Part shown: positions 1 to 9,470 of the stretch, piece after piece
Layout: every line of letters starts with the position of its first letter
Numbering within the stretch: position 1 is the stretch's first letter
Source: Limnohabitans sp. Rim8
Lineage (GTDB): Bacteria > Pseudomonadota > Gammaproteobacteria > Burkholderiales > Burkholderiaceae_C
Reading direction: 5' to 3'
Length of the DNA stretch: 37,439 nt
NCBI GenBank assembly: GCA_945901045.1
Contig: CAMDKK010000039.1
Location: 1 to 37,439, forward strand
Notes under the pieces: model-generated
Databases searched by the model: none
What the model saw: only the letters and a program-made list of their open reading frames with translations
Told to the model about the DNA's origin: nothing
Position numbers and translations under genes: made by a program

Positions 1-196
1 CGATGCCGCGGTGCGCCAGGTGGATGTCGTTGTTGCGCGCGCTTTCACGGCTGGCCCAGGCGCTGAACAGTTCTCGGTTGGTGGCGACTGTGAGTGAGCC
101 GGGTTCGGCAAGGTTGGCTTCGAGCAGCGCGTAGATTTCTCCGCGCTCGTTCATGAAGTCGTTTTTGGCCAGTAAAACAGAGATGTAGTTCAGCAT
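1..196 (-). CDS. pilR: Probable PilR-type inner-membrane pilus assembly protein, N-terminal part only
   Basis: The gene starts with ATG at 196, four bases after the pilQ stop codon, and runs off the left edge; 65 residues are visible. They are soluble and helical in character, with no membrane segment yet, as expected for the cytoplasmic N-terminus of a GspF/PilC-like protein. In R64-type pilus operons the gene after the PilQ ATPase is pilR, the polytopic inner-membrane platform protein. The assignment rests on position more than on sequence, because the diagnostic membrane helices lie outside the window. No RBS alternative was needed: the tight spacing suggests translational coupling to pilQ. 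Confidence 0.6.
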   Translation of the reverse strand, partial: MLNYISVLLAKNDFMNERGEIYALLEANLAEPGSLTVATNRELFSAWASRESARNNDIHLAHRGI

Positions 197-200
197 GGGC

Positions 201-1919
201 TTAAAAGTTCAGGCGTTGAGGGTTTTTGGCCAGGCGGTGCACCGAGGCGCTGGGCGGCATGTCGTGCAAGGCGTAGGTGTCGAAGGATTCAAAGTCGGCT
301 TCGATGTCATTGGGGTCGACCAGCCCGGCGCAGGCTTTGTACAGCGCGTGTTCGTACGCGGTTTTGCCTTGCATGTGCGGTGCGTCGAAGCCGTGCTTGC
401 GCTGCACGCGCCACAGGTGTTCGACCTGCATCCAGTCGCGCTCACGGATGGCATGCAAGATGGCATCGTCGGGGGTCAAAATTTCAGCCACCACCGTCAG
501 GCCTTTGGTGCCGGCCAGCCCCACCGATTCGACTTTGCAATGTGGGCAGCCTTGTTCATTGGCGACAAACATGGTGCCCGGGTCGACTGCAAATTTGTCG
601 CGCAGCAGCTCTTGTGTGTACGCAGGCAGGTGGTCGGTGGCGGGCAATTTGCAGTACGGACACAGCTTGGGCAAAAGCTTTTGGTACATCACCGCCGACA
701 GGTATTTTTTGGCCGCCAGGGTGGACGGGTGGATGCCGATTTCTTCACCGGTCAAACGCGCCAAGACGTCGACGCAGCCGTCGCCGTGCACGGTGGTGAA
801 CACCCGGTGGCCGGTGCGGTTGAACTCCGAGGCGAGGGAGGCGGAGTCGTGGTCGCGAATTTCGCCCAGCATGAGCACGTCGGGGTCCATCCGCAAGACG
901 CTGCGCAGGGCAGATAAGAATTTCATTTTGACCACTTCGTCGGGGTCGTCGGAGTTGCGCTGCACCGAGATTTGGCGCATGAAGGGGTTGAGGTATTCGA
1001 CCGGGTCTTCGACGCCGAAAATTTTCAACTGCTCTCGCTCTGGCAGGGCGTAAATGAAGGAGCGCAGCGCCGTAGATTTGCCCGAGCCGGTGGAGCCGGC
1101 AATGACCATCATGCCGGCATTTCGCCGAATAGCCGGCAGGATTTGGGCCTCGACGTGGTGCGAAGAGTAGCCCAGGCTTTCGATGCTGGGGATGGTGCTG
1201 TGAGGGTCGCTTTCGAGCAAGCGCATGACCACGTCATACCCGTTGACCAGAGGGTAGCCGTTGAAGCGGCCGTTGTAGGCTTTGCCCTGGACCACCTGCT
1301 CGGTGATGGTGTTCATCGGTCGCTCGAAAGACAGCGCCCCGGCTGAGTTGGTGCCGCTTTTGGTGCGCTTGGAATACGCCGAGGACAGTGCTCCCTTGAC
1401 CAGTTCAGTGGGCAGCCATTGCCATTCGCGCAGCCGTCCAAAAATGCGCAGCTTGATCGGCGTGGTCTTGGTGTTTGTGATTTCGAAATGGATGTCAGAT
1501 GCCTCCAACTGTATGGCCGAGCTGACCAGGTCGTCGTAGGCGACGATGAATTTGTTGTCTTCGTTCAAGACCTCCCCGACGTGGAACAACGAACGCTTGT
1601 CGCCCTGGTTGCGTATGTGTTGCAGCAGCGCTTCGCTGGTGATCCATTCACGTACCAGGGTGCATAAAAACCGGGGGCCTTTGAGCGTGCTGAGCAAGGT
1701 CAGGTAGTTGCTGGAGCCGTAGAAGGCGCTGGTGCATACCACGCCCACTTCGGCGCAACCCAAGTCGAGCACCAACACGGATTTTTGCAAGGTGATGTTG
1801 ACGGTGTTGGAAATCACGCCCTTGAATGTGCCCAGATCGTCCAGGCGACTGATTTTGACGGGCGTCGCGATGGCACTGGCCAGTGCAGAGGCAGTCACAG
1901 GGCTTGCCAAGGTGTTCAT
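201..1919 (-). CDS. pilQ: PilQ-type secretion/pilus assembly ATPase (GspE/PilB-PilT superfamily)
   Basis: Predicted cytoplasmic hexameric ATPase that powers pilus assembly. The protein has 572 residues from the ATG at 1919. It shows Walker A GSTGSGKST near residue 275, an Asp box EDPVEY near 304, Walker B LMLGEIRD near 349 and a His box around HRVFTTVHGD near 371. Two CxxC pairs (CPYC near 420, CPHC near 458) look like a zinc-binding element, as in many GspE proteins. A longer reading upstream to 2018 exists, but the ATG at 1919 overlaps the pilP stop as TGATG, the usual coupled arrangement, so I prefer it. The neighbours (pilP before, pilR after) match the R64 thin-pilus order. Confidence 0.9.
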   Translation of the reverse strand: MNTLASPVTASALASAIATPVKISRLDDLGTFKGVISNTVNITLQKSVLVLDLGCAEVGVVCTSAFYGSSNYLTLLSTLKGPRFLCTLVREWITSEALLQHIRNQGDKRSLFHVGEVLNEDNKFIVAYDDLVSSAIQLEASDIHFEITNTKTTPIKLRIFGRLREWQWLPTELVKGALSSAYSKRTKSGTNSAGALSFERPMNTITEQVVQGKAYNGRFNGYPLVNGYDVVMRLLESDPHSTIPSIESLGYSSHHVEAQILPAIRRNAGMMVIAGSTGSGKSTALRSFIYALPEREQLKIFGVEDPVEYLNPFMRQISVQRNSDDPDEVVKMKFLSALRSVLRMDPDVLMLGEIRDHDSASLASEFNRTGHRVFTTVHGDGCVDVLARLTGEEIGIHPSTLAAKKYLSAVMYQKLLPKLCPYCKLPATDHLPAYTQELLRDKFAVDPGTMFVANEQGCPHCKVESVGLAGTKGLTVVAEILTPDDAILHAIRERDWMQVEHLWRVQRKHGFDAPHMQGKTAYEHALYKACAGLVDPNDIEADFESFDTYALHDMPPSASVHRLAKNPQRLNF

Positions 1920-2416
1920 CAGCTGGCCTCGTAGTGCATGACTTTGAATTCGCAGGCTTTGCTGCGGACGCATTTGCTCAGGTGCACGCCTTGGCGGGTG
2001 ATCTGATCGATCACCCAACCGCCTTGCAGGCGCCCCCCGACCGGCAGGTAGCGCACTTGACCATCGATGTTGAATTCGGCCATGGCGTTTCGGGGTGACA
2101 GGAACAAGCCGACCAACACGGCACCTGCGCTCAGGTTGGGGCTGGGTGGAGGGGGGCTGGGTGGGGGTAAGGGCATGGACAATTTCGGAGGCGGAGGTGG
2201 AGTCAGGGCCGGTATGGGCGTCTTGGGTGTGGCCAGGGGTGTGGGCGTTTGCAGGCTGCTGATGGGGACGTCGTTGGACTCGGCGATTTTTTTTTTCGCT
2301 GCTTGCCCGATGTCGTCAATGGTTTTGCGCGCCGGGCCTTCGGCCCAGGCCGGTAGCCACCAGATGGCCAGCAGCAGCGCTGCTGCCTTAAAAATGGGCC
2401 TGTTATTTGCGGACAT
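1919..2416 (-). CDS. pilP: PilP-type pilus biogenesis protein, exported, proline-rich
   Basis: Small exported protein of 165 residues in the position of PilP in type IVb pilus operons. From the ATG at 2416 it has a basic start, a hydrophobic stretch (AAALLLAIWWLPAWA) and a likely signal peptidase site after AWA. A central low-complexity linker holds long proline runs, and a compact C-terminal domain contains two Cys (SKCVRSKAC), possibly a disulfide. An ATG at 2434 is also open but would overlap pilO more (32 instead of 14 bases) and adds nothing to the signal peptide. PilP links inner-membrane PilO with the PilN secretin in related systems; here that role is inferred. Confidence 0.75.
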   Translation of the reverse strand: MSANNRPIFKAAALLLAIWWLPAWAEGPARKTIDDIGQAAKKKIAESNDVPISSLQTPTPLATPKTPIPALTPPPPPKLSMPLPPPSPPPPSPNLSAGAVLVGLFLSPRNAMAEFNIDGQVRYLPVGGRLQGGWVIDQITRQGVHLSKCVRSKACEFKVMHYEAS

Positions 2417-3734
2417 AGGCCATACCGGAAGCACTGAAGGTGACGCTTTTCAAGTCGTCTTTGATGAGAAACGTGAATTGCTCCAGCGTGATGTGCGACC
2501 CCAAAGTGCCCAGGATGTCGCGGCTCAAAGGCCAGTCGGTCTCTGCCAAGCTCCACGGCATGGCGTAAATGGCGTTGGGGTGGTCAGCCACCTGCACCGC
2601 CTGGATGGCCGGGGGGACGGCTTGTTGCACGGCGGGCTGGAGCCGCAAAGGCCATTTCAAGTCTTTGAGTTTTTGCAGATTCACACCCATCTGGAATAAA
2701 AAATCTTCACGGCTGGGCCAGCTGGGCTGGGGCGGTAATTTGTCCGAGGTCAGCGAGAGCTTCAAGTTGTGTTGGATGGTTTTCAAATCGCCCAGGATCT
2801 GGCTGTCGGTGGCGCCCAGAGACAACTTGCCCCAGGCTTTGGGGGCGACTCGCCCAAAGTCCTCGTAGGTGCCGCCGGTGGACTGCCAGGTGAATTGGCA
2901 GTTGGCCAAGGTGCAGCTCATGCGGCTCAAGACCCATCCGTCCAATTGCGCGGGGAGTTCGCGCAGTTGATCGCCGATTTGCGCCACTGCCGAGGGTGCC
3001 AGCAGGTAGTCTTGAGCCAAGGCGTTTTTGACCGAGACTTCATACAGGTAGGCCGGGGTTTGCAGGGCGTTTTTCAATTGATCTTCCAGCTTTTTTTGGT
3101 TCAGCTGGTACCAATCCCAGGTCCACAAGAGCAGCATCAACGCCACTGCGGCGATGGCGGCAAAAATGACGAGCAAGATTTTTTTGTCGTCTTGCAGTTT
3201 TTCAAGTTTGACTTTTTTTCCTTTGCGCCCTTCCACCAATTCGGCCAAGGTGAAGGGGTGATTCAGGCTCAGGCCTTCGGGCGCGATATCGCCATGGGTG
3301 ACAAAGTGGCGGCCACTGCTTTCGCACAGGGAGGCAAATTTGCGGTAGTAGATGTCGATCTCGGCGCTGGCCAGTTGTTCGTCCATGACCACATTGCCGT
3401 CGACCAAACCGATGGCGTAGGCCGTGGGTTCCTCGGTCTCGGGCAATTGCATCAAGGCCAAGGCGGTGGTGCTTTTGAAGCGCGGGTGGGTGGCCACTTT
3501 GGCCGCCACGCTGTAAACGCGAAACTTCACCAGGGCTTCGTGCGCGGTGCTGCTGGTAAAGCCCACGTTGACTTCGGCACCGTTTTTGTATTTCAAAAAA
3601 TAACGGTAACCTTCGGCCAACATTTGATGGATTTGGTCGTGGATGAACAGCTTGTCGGCAAACGGGTCCAGCACCTGCCAGTGCAAATTGCTGACAAGCA
3701 CCTCTTTTTTATCGGGCAAAGTGAACAGTTCCAT
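2403..3734 (-). CDS. pilO: PilO-type pilus assembly protein, bitopic inner-membrane
   Basis: 443 residues with a soluble N-terminal part of about 180 residues, one strong membrane segment at about 185-206 just after a lysine-rich stretch (GRKGKKVKLEKL), and a large periplasmic C-terminal part. The N-terminus (DGNVVMDEQ, then YRKFA) and the overall plan fit the pilin accessory PilO family of R64-type type IVb systems, which is unrelated to the small PilO of type IVa pili. It starts with ATG at 3734, 13 bases after pilN, and its end overlaps pilP. It probably recruits cytoplasmic PilQ and spans to periplasmic PilP. Confidence 0.85.
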   Translation of the reverse strand: MELFTLPDKKEVLVSNLHWQVLDPFADKLFIHDQIHQMLAEGYRYFLKYKNGAEVNVGFTSSTAHEALVKFRVYSVAAKVATHPRFKSTTALALMQLPETEEPTAYAIGLVDGNVVMDEQLASAEIDIYYRKFASLCESSGRHFVTHGDIAPEGLSLNHPFTLAELVEGRKGKKVKLEKLQDDKKILLVIFAAIAAVALMLLLWTWDWYQLNQKKLEDQLKNALQTPAYLYEVSVKNALAQDYLLAPSAVAQIGDQLRELPAQLDGWVLSRMSCTLANCQFTWQSTGGTYEDFGRVAPKAWGKLSLGATDSQILGDLKTIQHNLKLSLTSDKLPPQPSWPSREDFLFQMGVNLQKLKDLKWPLRLQPAVQQAVPPAIQAVQVADHPNAIYAMPWSLAETDWPLSRDILGTLGSHITLEQFTFLIKDDLKSVTFSASGMAYVRK

Positions 3735-3747
3735 AGCGGTCGGGTGT

Positions 3748-5412
3748 TCAAAGACTTTTCAAAATGCGCGGGGTGATGATCACCACGAACATGCTTTGGC
3801 CGGTGTTGGCCGCGTTGGACGCGCCGCCAATGCCGTTGTTGCTGCGGTTGCTGCTGCTGTTACCGCCCAGGCCGACCATGACCATGGACTCTTCTTGGTT
3901 GAGCAGCAGGTTGGCAATGGTTTTGGAGCCAGTGGTGTTGGCCCACTGAATTTGCTGCAAGGTGCTGCCCGCGCCGGTGCTGGCCGAGTCGATGTTCACC
4001 AGGTCAGAGATGTCCACCGACATATTGATCAAGATCGTGTTGTTGTCGCGGATGGTGGGCAAGATGCGCAAGAACGAACCTGTGGTGATGGAGCCGGGCA
4101 ACAGCCCAGGCACGCTGGTGCCGCCAGCCACTGAGCTGGGCACGGAGATGGTTTGCGCCAAATAGCCGACCGTTTTGTAGGACCCGGTCATCGCGGGCAC
4201 ACGGTTGGTGGTGATGACCGAGGAGCTGGTGTCGCTCACCGTAGTGCCAAACTGGTTGAGGCCTTGAACGACGAATTTGCTGCCGTTGAAGCGGGACAGC
4301 GCATTGTTCATGGCAAAAGTCAAATTACCTGCCGACGAGGTGGTGCGGGTGCTTGGCGCTGTGGAGGACAGGCTGGAGTTGTCGATGCCGTCGGTGCTCA
4401 GCGCCTTGTACACGCTGTTGAGGTCAAAACCGGCTTCGCTGGCTTTGTTCAAACTGACGTTCAAGATGCGCACGTCAATGATCACTTGCTGGCCCAAGAC
4501 CGTCGATTCGTTTTGGATGATCCGCTCTATTTTGTGCAGGGCGTCGCGCGTGTCGGTCACGGTCACCACGCCGGTGGATTCGTTCATGGCGATCTTGCCC
4601 AGCGAGGTGCTGGCCGTGTCCAGCATGGGCTTGAGTAATTTCCAAAACGAATACGAGACCTTGACGCCCACCGAGGCGTTGCTGCTGAAGCTGCCCGTGG
4701 AGTTGGCGTTGGCGCTGCCGGTTTGACCGGTGCTGGCTTGGCCCCCTTTGGACATGTTGTCGTTCAAGTCCACATCGCCCGGGCTGATGTTGGAGAGGTT
4801 GAAGGTTTTGGTGATGAGTCGATAAAAATAAATGGCGCCGTCTTTGTATTCCCACTCCACCCCGGCGGCGTTGGCCACTTCTTTGACGTAGGCGTGCAGC
4901 GTGCCGGTGAAATCCAACCGCACTTGCAAGCGGTTGTTCGGGGGCACCACGCTGGCGTTGGGGGTGTCCGTGGCGGCCGGGGGGGGCGTGGCTTGCGCTG
5001 CGCCAGCGCCGCCAGCACCCGTCGCCGGCATGGGGATCAGGTCCACATCGGGGTTGACGCGCACCGGAATGCCGGTGGCCAGGTAAATTTGGCGCGCCGC
5101 TTGCGCCACCGAGCCAAACCCCAAGCCGCGCGATTGCAAGAAGATGGTTTCAAAAAATGCACTGGGCAAGCCTGCGGCGTAGGGCAAATCGATCGGCACA
5201 TCGCCCAGGTAATTGCCTTGGACGTAGGTCATCCGGGATTCGCGTTTCAATTGCTTTTTGGCCAAGTGCAGGACCTGCTCGGCCTCTTGAGTGACTTTTT
5301 CTTTGGCTTGGTTCACCTGCGATGGCGTGACGGCGCAAGCCGACAAGAGCACGGCGCAAATGGCGCTCAGGCAAGCCAAGGCGCAGCGATGAAGCTTCAA
5401 TGCCGTTGACAT
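3748..5412 (-). CDS. pilN: PilN-type lipoprotein secretin, outer-membrane pilus channel
   Basis: Predicted outer-membrane secretin through which the pilus emerges; 554 residues. The preferred ATG at 5412 gives a lipoprotein signal peptide with lipobox LLSAC and acylated Cys26. A longer reading from 5460 would bury the signal sequence. After the signal comes an N-domain (about 60-250) interrupted by a Gly/Ala/Pro-rich insert (near 120-150), a Gly/Ser/Asn-rich stretch, and a C-terminal secretin domain with the conserved segment around VVTVTDTRDALHKIE and the C-terminal ITPRIL strand. The start overlaps the end of pilL by 16 bases. It corresponds to R64 PilN and BfpB-type secretins. Confidence 0.9.
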   Translation of the reverse strand: MSTALKLHRCALACLSAICAVLLSACAVTPSQVNQAKEKVTQEAEQVLHLAKKQLKRESRMTYVQGNYLGDVPIDLPYAAGLPSAFFETIFLQSRGLGFGSVAQAARQIYLATGIPVRVNPDVDLIPMPATGAGGAGAAQATPPPAATDTPNASVVPPNNRLQVRLDFTGTLHAYVKEVANAAGVEWEYKDGAIYFYRLITKTFNLSNISPGDVDLNDNMSKGGQASTGQTGSANANSTGSFSSNASVGVKVSYSFWKLLKPMLDTASTSLGKIAMNESTGVVTVTDTRDALHKIERIIQNESTVLGQQVIIDVRILNVSLNKASEAGFDLNSVYKALSTDGIDNSSLSSTAPSTRTTSSAGNLTFAMNNALSRFNGSKFVVQGLNQFGTTVSDTSSSVITTNRVPAMTGSYKTVGYLAQTISVPSSVAGGTSVPGLLPGSITTGSFLRILPTIRDNNTILINMSVDISDLVNIDSASTGAGSTLQQIQWANTTGSKTIANLLLNQEESMVMVGLGGNSSSNRSNNGIGGASNAANTGQSMFVVIITPRILKSL

Positions 5413-6116
5413 GCTTGAGAGACGTGCAAAATGCGGATGACACGGTTGGCGTAGGTGCACGCATGCAGCGGGTAACTGGAGCGCTCGGTGTCGGCCATGA
5501 CCATTTCGATGGCGTCATGCAGGTTTTTTGCGGGGTAGGCCGTGTTGCGCGCTGGAAAATCTTTGCCCGCATCCCATATCAGCTGTACACCCTGCGTGGT
5601 CGTCCAGCGGCGCAGGGCTAAAAACAGGGATTCATCGGTGGCCAGGATTTCATAGGCAAAGAGCTTGGGCGTCGCAATGGGGGGGCGTTCCAAGTCCGGC
5701 GGGTCGCTGGGCCGAGGCAGGGGGGTGGGATTGGGCGCTAATTTGAGCATGTTGATTTCAGGGGCGGGTTTGGCCGCTGGCTCGGGATGTTGGAGACTCA
5801 GAACTCGGTTCAAAATCAACTTCATCGCGGGGGATCTTTCCAGCTTCTCGCCGCCTTGCTCTGTGGGGGCGGAGTTCCCTGCTTTCGCTGGCGCTGGCCG
5901 CATTTTCAAGATGTACACAGGTTGTGTGAGCTTGTCGGGCTCGGCCCTGCTCAATGGGCTCACGCACAGGAGCGCGATGATGGCGATGGACTGGATGCCA
6001 CCCCATAACGAAAAAAAGTCCGGCTGGAACCGCAAGTGGGCATGGGGCGGCAAGAGCCAAGGCCCTGAACCAGGTTCGGACGGACGCCGTGAGCGAAAAC
6101 CTTGTGAGGTATTCAT
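5397..6116 (-). CDS. pilL: PilL-type protein with TcpQ-like C-terminal domain
   Basis: First gene of the visible pilus operon; 239 residues from the ATG at 6116 (a TTG at 6131 would add five residues and has no better RBS). It has a hydrophobic segment near residues 38-58, a Pro/Ala-rich linker, and a C-terminal domain of about 85 residues (from ATDESLFLALRRW through the final HVSQAC) that resembles the TcpQ/PilL C-terminal domain, which interacts with the secretin. It is shorter than typical PilL. No pilM-like gene lies between it and pilN, unlike R64. The AT-rich DNA upstream is the likely promoter region. Confidence 0.75.
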   Translation of the reverse strand: MNTSQGFRSRRPSEPGSGPWLLPPHAHLRFQPDFFSLWGGIQSIAIIALLCVSPLSRAEPDKLTQPVYILKMRPAPAKAGNSAPTEQGGEKLERSPAMKLILNRVLSLQHPEPAAKPAPEINMLKLAPNPTPLPRPSDPPDLERPPIATPKLFAYEILATDESLFLALRRWTTTQGVQLIWDAGKDFPARNTAYPAKNLHDAIEMVMADTERSSYPLHACTYANRVIRILHVSQACQRH

Positions 6117-6218
6117 AAATGAAACCACCAATTAAATATAAAAAATCCTATCAAAGAATGAAATTTATTTATATTAAGAGACATTAAGAACTATTTTAAA
6201 GAAGAAATCGTTACAACG

Positions 6219-6288
6219 CAGTGAATGGCTCATATTTCACTGAAATAACCATTTTTTTGGAGTGTGAACGCAACAGTGAATTCACTGT
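6219..6288. promoter_or_regulatory. Paired CAGTGAA dyads upstream of pilL and groES
   Basis: Two inverted repeats share the half-site CAGTGAA. The first is CAGTGAA (6219-6225) with TTCACTG at 6236-6242 after 10 bases. The second is a perfect 16-base palindrome ACAGTGAATTCACTGT at 6273-6288. Their centres are 50 bases apart, so a regulator binding both could sit on nearly the same DNA face. They lie about 100-170 bases upstream of the pilL start and about 100 bases upstream of the groES promoter. The regulator is unknown. Confidence 0.55.
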
Positions 6289-6294
6289 CCAGGC

Positions 6295-6316
6295 TGCCAG
6301 TGCCAGTGCCAGTGCC
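6295..6316. repeat. Short tandem repeat of TGCCAG
   Basis: Three perfect copies of TGCCAG plus a partial fourth lie just after the palindrome. No coding frame is affected. Its role, if any, is unknown; it may vary in copy number between strains. Confidence 0.7.
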
Positions 6317-6382
6317 TTGGTTCGGTGGTTCAGGGGCTGGTCTTTTCAGCTGCGCCGGACCAGGTAATTTGGTGACGACCTC

Positions 6383-6410
6383 TTGAAATCCGGTCAAATG
6401 CCCTTATCAT
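6383..6410 (+). promoter_or_regulatory. groESL promoter, sigma70/sigma32-like
   Basis: TTGAAA (6383-6388) and TATCAT (6405-6410) are 16 bases apart, a good sigma70-type pair. Read with the preceding base, CTTGAAA followed 13 bases later by CCTTATCAT also resembles a heat-shock sigma32 promoter (CTTGAAA / CCCCAT-T). It ends exactly where the CIRCE operator begins, which supports its identity. Confidence 0.65.
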
Positions 6411-6436
6411 TAGCACTCGTTGATGGAGATTGCTAA
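6410..6436. promoter_or_regulatory. CIRCE operator (HrcA binding site) of groESL
   Basis: The left arm TTAGCACTC (6410-6418), a 9-base spacer and the right arm GATTGCTAA (6428-6436) match the CIRCE consensus TTAGCACTC-N9-GAGTGCTAA with one mismatch. CIRCE is the operator of the HrcA heat-shock repressor. Here it overlaps the expected transcription start, so HrcA should repress groESL. hrcA itself is not in the window. Confidence 0.92.
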
Positions 6437-6530
6437 CAAGCGTCTCTGTCGCGTTGCAAATTTGCGCTTATTGGACATTCCCAATCAGCGCCTTGCTTTT
6501 CAACCTTTGTTTCATATTCAAGGAGATTCC

Positions 6531-6818
6531 ATGAAACTGCGTCCTTTGGGCGATCGCGTGATCGTCAAACGTGTCGAAAGCGAAACCAAAACTGCTTCGG
6601 GCATCGTGATCCCCGATTCAGCCGCTGAAAAACCAGACCAAGGCGAAGTCTTGGCTGTCGGCCCCGGCAAAACCAACGACAAAGGCGATCTGAAAGCCCT
6701 GACAGTGAAAGTCGGCGACCGCGTGTTGTTCGGCAAGTACAGCGGCCAGACCGTCAAGGTCGATGGCGACGAGTTGCTGGTCATGAAAGAAGAAGACCTC
6801 TTCGCGGTAGTGGAATAA
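6531..6818 (+). CDS. groS: GroES co-chaperonin (Cpn10)
   Basis: Seven-membered lid of the GroEL chaperonin chamber in the cytoplasm. The 95-residue length is normal, beginning [14 protein letters not shown] and containing the mobile loop ([18 protein letters not shown], about residues 17-34) that contacts GroEL, and the roof segment near [14 protein letters not shown]. An in-frame ATG at 6420 exists, but it falls inside the CIRCE operator; the ATG at 6531 follows a good AGGAG and matches the family start. It is followed 86 bases later by groEL in the same operon, under CIRCE and probably sigma32 control. Confidence 0.98.
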   Translation: MKLRPLGDRVIVKRVESETKTASGIVIPDSAAEKPDQGEVLAVGPGKTNDKGDLKALTVKVGDRVLFGKYSGQTVKVDGDELLVMKEEDLFAVVE

Positions 6819-6874
6819 CTTGCGGAACAGACCGACTGACGCGCGCAGCGCCCGGTCGCTCTGTCCTCAACTGA

Positions 6875-8557
<1,683 letters not shown>

Positions 8558-8601
8558 ATGCCCGGCGCGCAAAGACCTTGACCGGTCTTTGACCCTCCGC
8601 A

Positions 8602-8632
8602 AAAACCCTGCGATTTTTCGCGGGGTTTTTTT
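8602..8632 (+). terminator. Rho-independent terminator of groESL
   Basis: An 11-base stem (AAAACCCTGCG at 8602-8612 with CGCGGGGTTTT at 8619-8629, one G-T pair) with a six-base ATTTTT loop is followed by T residues to 8632. It sits 45 bases after the groEL stop. Confidence 0.93.
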
Positions 8633-8663
8633 ATTTCCGAGTCGATTCAGTCACAATCCGTTC

Positions 8664-9068
8664 ATGTACGCAGATCGTATTCTTTTGCACTTGAATAAAC
8701 GCTTTCCCGCGTTGATGGCGGTCTACGCATTTGGCAGTCGCATTCAGCAACATGGTCTGCATGCCCATGCACAGAGTGACTTGGACTTGGCCGTGCTGGT
8801 TGAAGGCTATGCAGACCCCGTATTGATGTTCGATGTGGCGAATGAATTGGCCGATATTGCTCAATGCCCCGTAGACCTGCTGGACATTCGCGCAGCAAGC
8901 AGCGTGATGCAATCACAAATATGGAACCAAGGTCAACGCTGGTGGGCAAAAGACATGCGCGCCGCCTTGTTTGAGGCTGCCATGCTCAATGAAAAGCTGC
9001 ACTTGGATGCAGCCAGGCAAGGCTTGCTCAACGACATCGCTCTCAGAGGCACAGTTTATGGTCGATGA
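8664..9068 (+). CDS. mntA: MntA-like antitoxin, minimal nucleotidyltransferase
   Basis: 134-residue protein of the minimal nucleotidyltransferase family. It has the polymerase-beta-type motif FGSR (residues 23-26) and SDLDLAV (38-44), with the catalytic acid pair D39 and D41. In studied systems MntA neutralises the HEPN toxin HepT by adding AMP to a tyrosine. The stretch between GS and DxD is 13 residues instead of the usual 10, a three-residue insertion rich in His. The ATG at 8664 is preferred over an upstream extension that would run back through the groEL terminator. It overlaps hepT by 11 bases, the usual coupled order. Confidence 0.85.
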   Translation: MYADRILLHLNKRFPALMAVYAFGSRIQQHGLHAHAQSDLDLAVLVEGYADPVLMFDVANELADIAQCPVDLLDIRAASSVMQSQIWNQGQRWWAKDMRAALFEAAMLNEKLHLDAARQGLLNDIALRGTVYGR

Positions 9069-9468
9069 TGTGATGCTGAACAAAGCGGCCACCATCGAGC
9101 GTTGCGTGGCGCGTCCGCGCCAGGAGTATGCAGCCCAGCCTGAAGAGTTTGCACTCAACTTCACACGGCAAGACGCTGCTATTTTGAACATCCAAAGGGC
9201 TTGTGAAGCGACCCTGGACATCGGGCAGCACATCATTCGTCGGGAGTCTTTGGGTATCCCGCAGAGCGCCAGAGATGTGTTTTCGCTTTTGGCGCGGGCC
9301 CAATGGATTGATGCCCTATTGGCTGAACAAATGAAACGTATGGTGGGCTTTCGCAACGTCGCCGTTCACGACGACCAAAAGCTGCAATTACCCATCACAG
9401 TCAACATCATCACATTGCATCTGCAAGAGTTCATCGAATTCAATAAACAAGTTCTGCGCAAGGCCTAA
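9058..9468 (+). CDS. hepT: HepT-like HEPN ribonuclease toxin (DUF86), Tyr-to-Asp variant
   Basis: 136-residue all-helical HEPN protein, partner of the preceding MntA. The RNase motif RNVAVHDD (R99, H104) matches the Rx4-6H signature of HEPN toxins. The third conserved position of Rx4HxY, the tyrosine that MntA AMPylates in characterised pairs, is Asp106 here (codon GAC). Relatives usually read RN-AVHDYQ, so a single base change would account for it. The toxin might still cleave RNA but not be modified in the usual way, or the Asp may mimic the neutralised state. The start at 9058 overlaps mntA; an ATG at 9073 is possible. Confidence 0.85.
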   Translation: MVDDVMLNKAATIERCVARPRQEYAAQPEEFALNFTRQDAAILNIQRACEATLDIGQHIIRRESLGIPQSARDVFSLLARAQWIDALLAEQMKRMVGFRNVAVHDDQKLQLPITVNIITLHLQEFIEFNKQVLRKA

Positions 9469-9470
9469 GC

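Noticed and set aside
6420-6530. N-terminal extension of groES by 37 codons
   Set aside because: The extension begins inside the CIRCE operator, has no RBS, and the family start with AGGAG lies at 6531.
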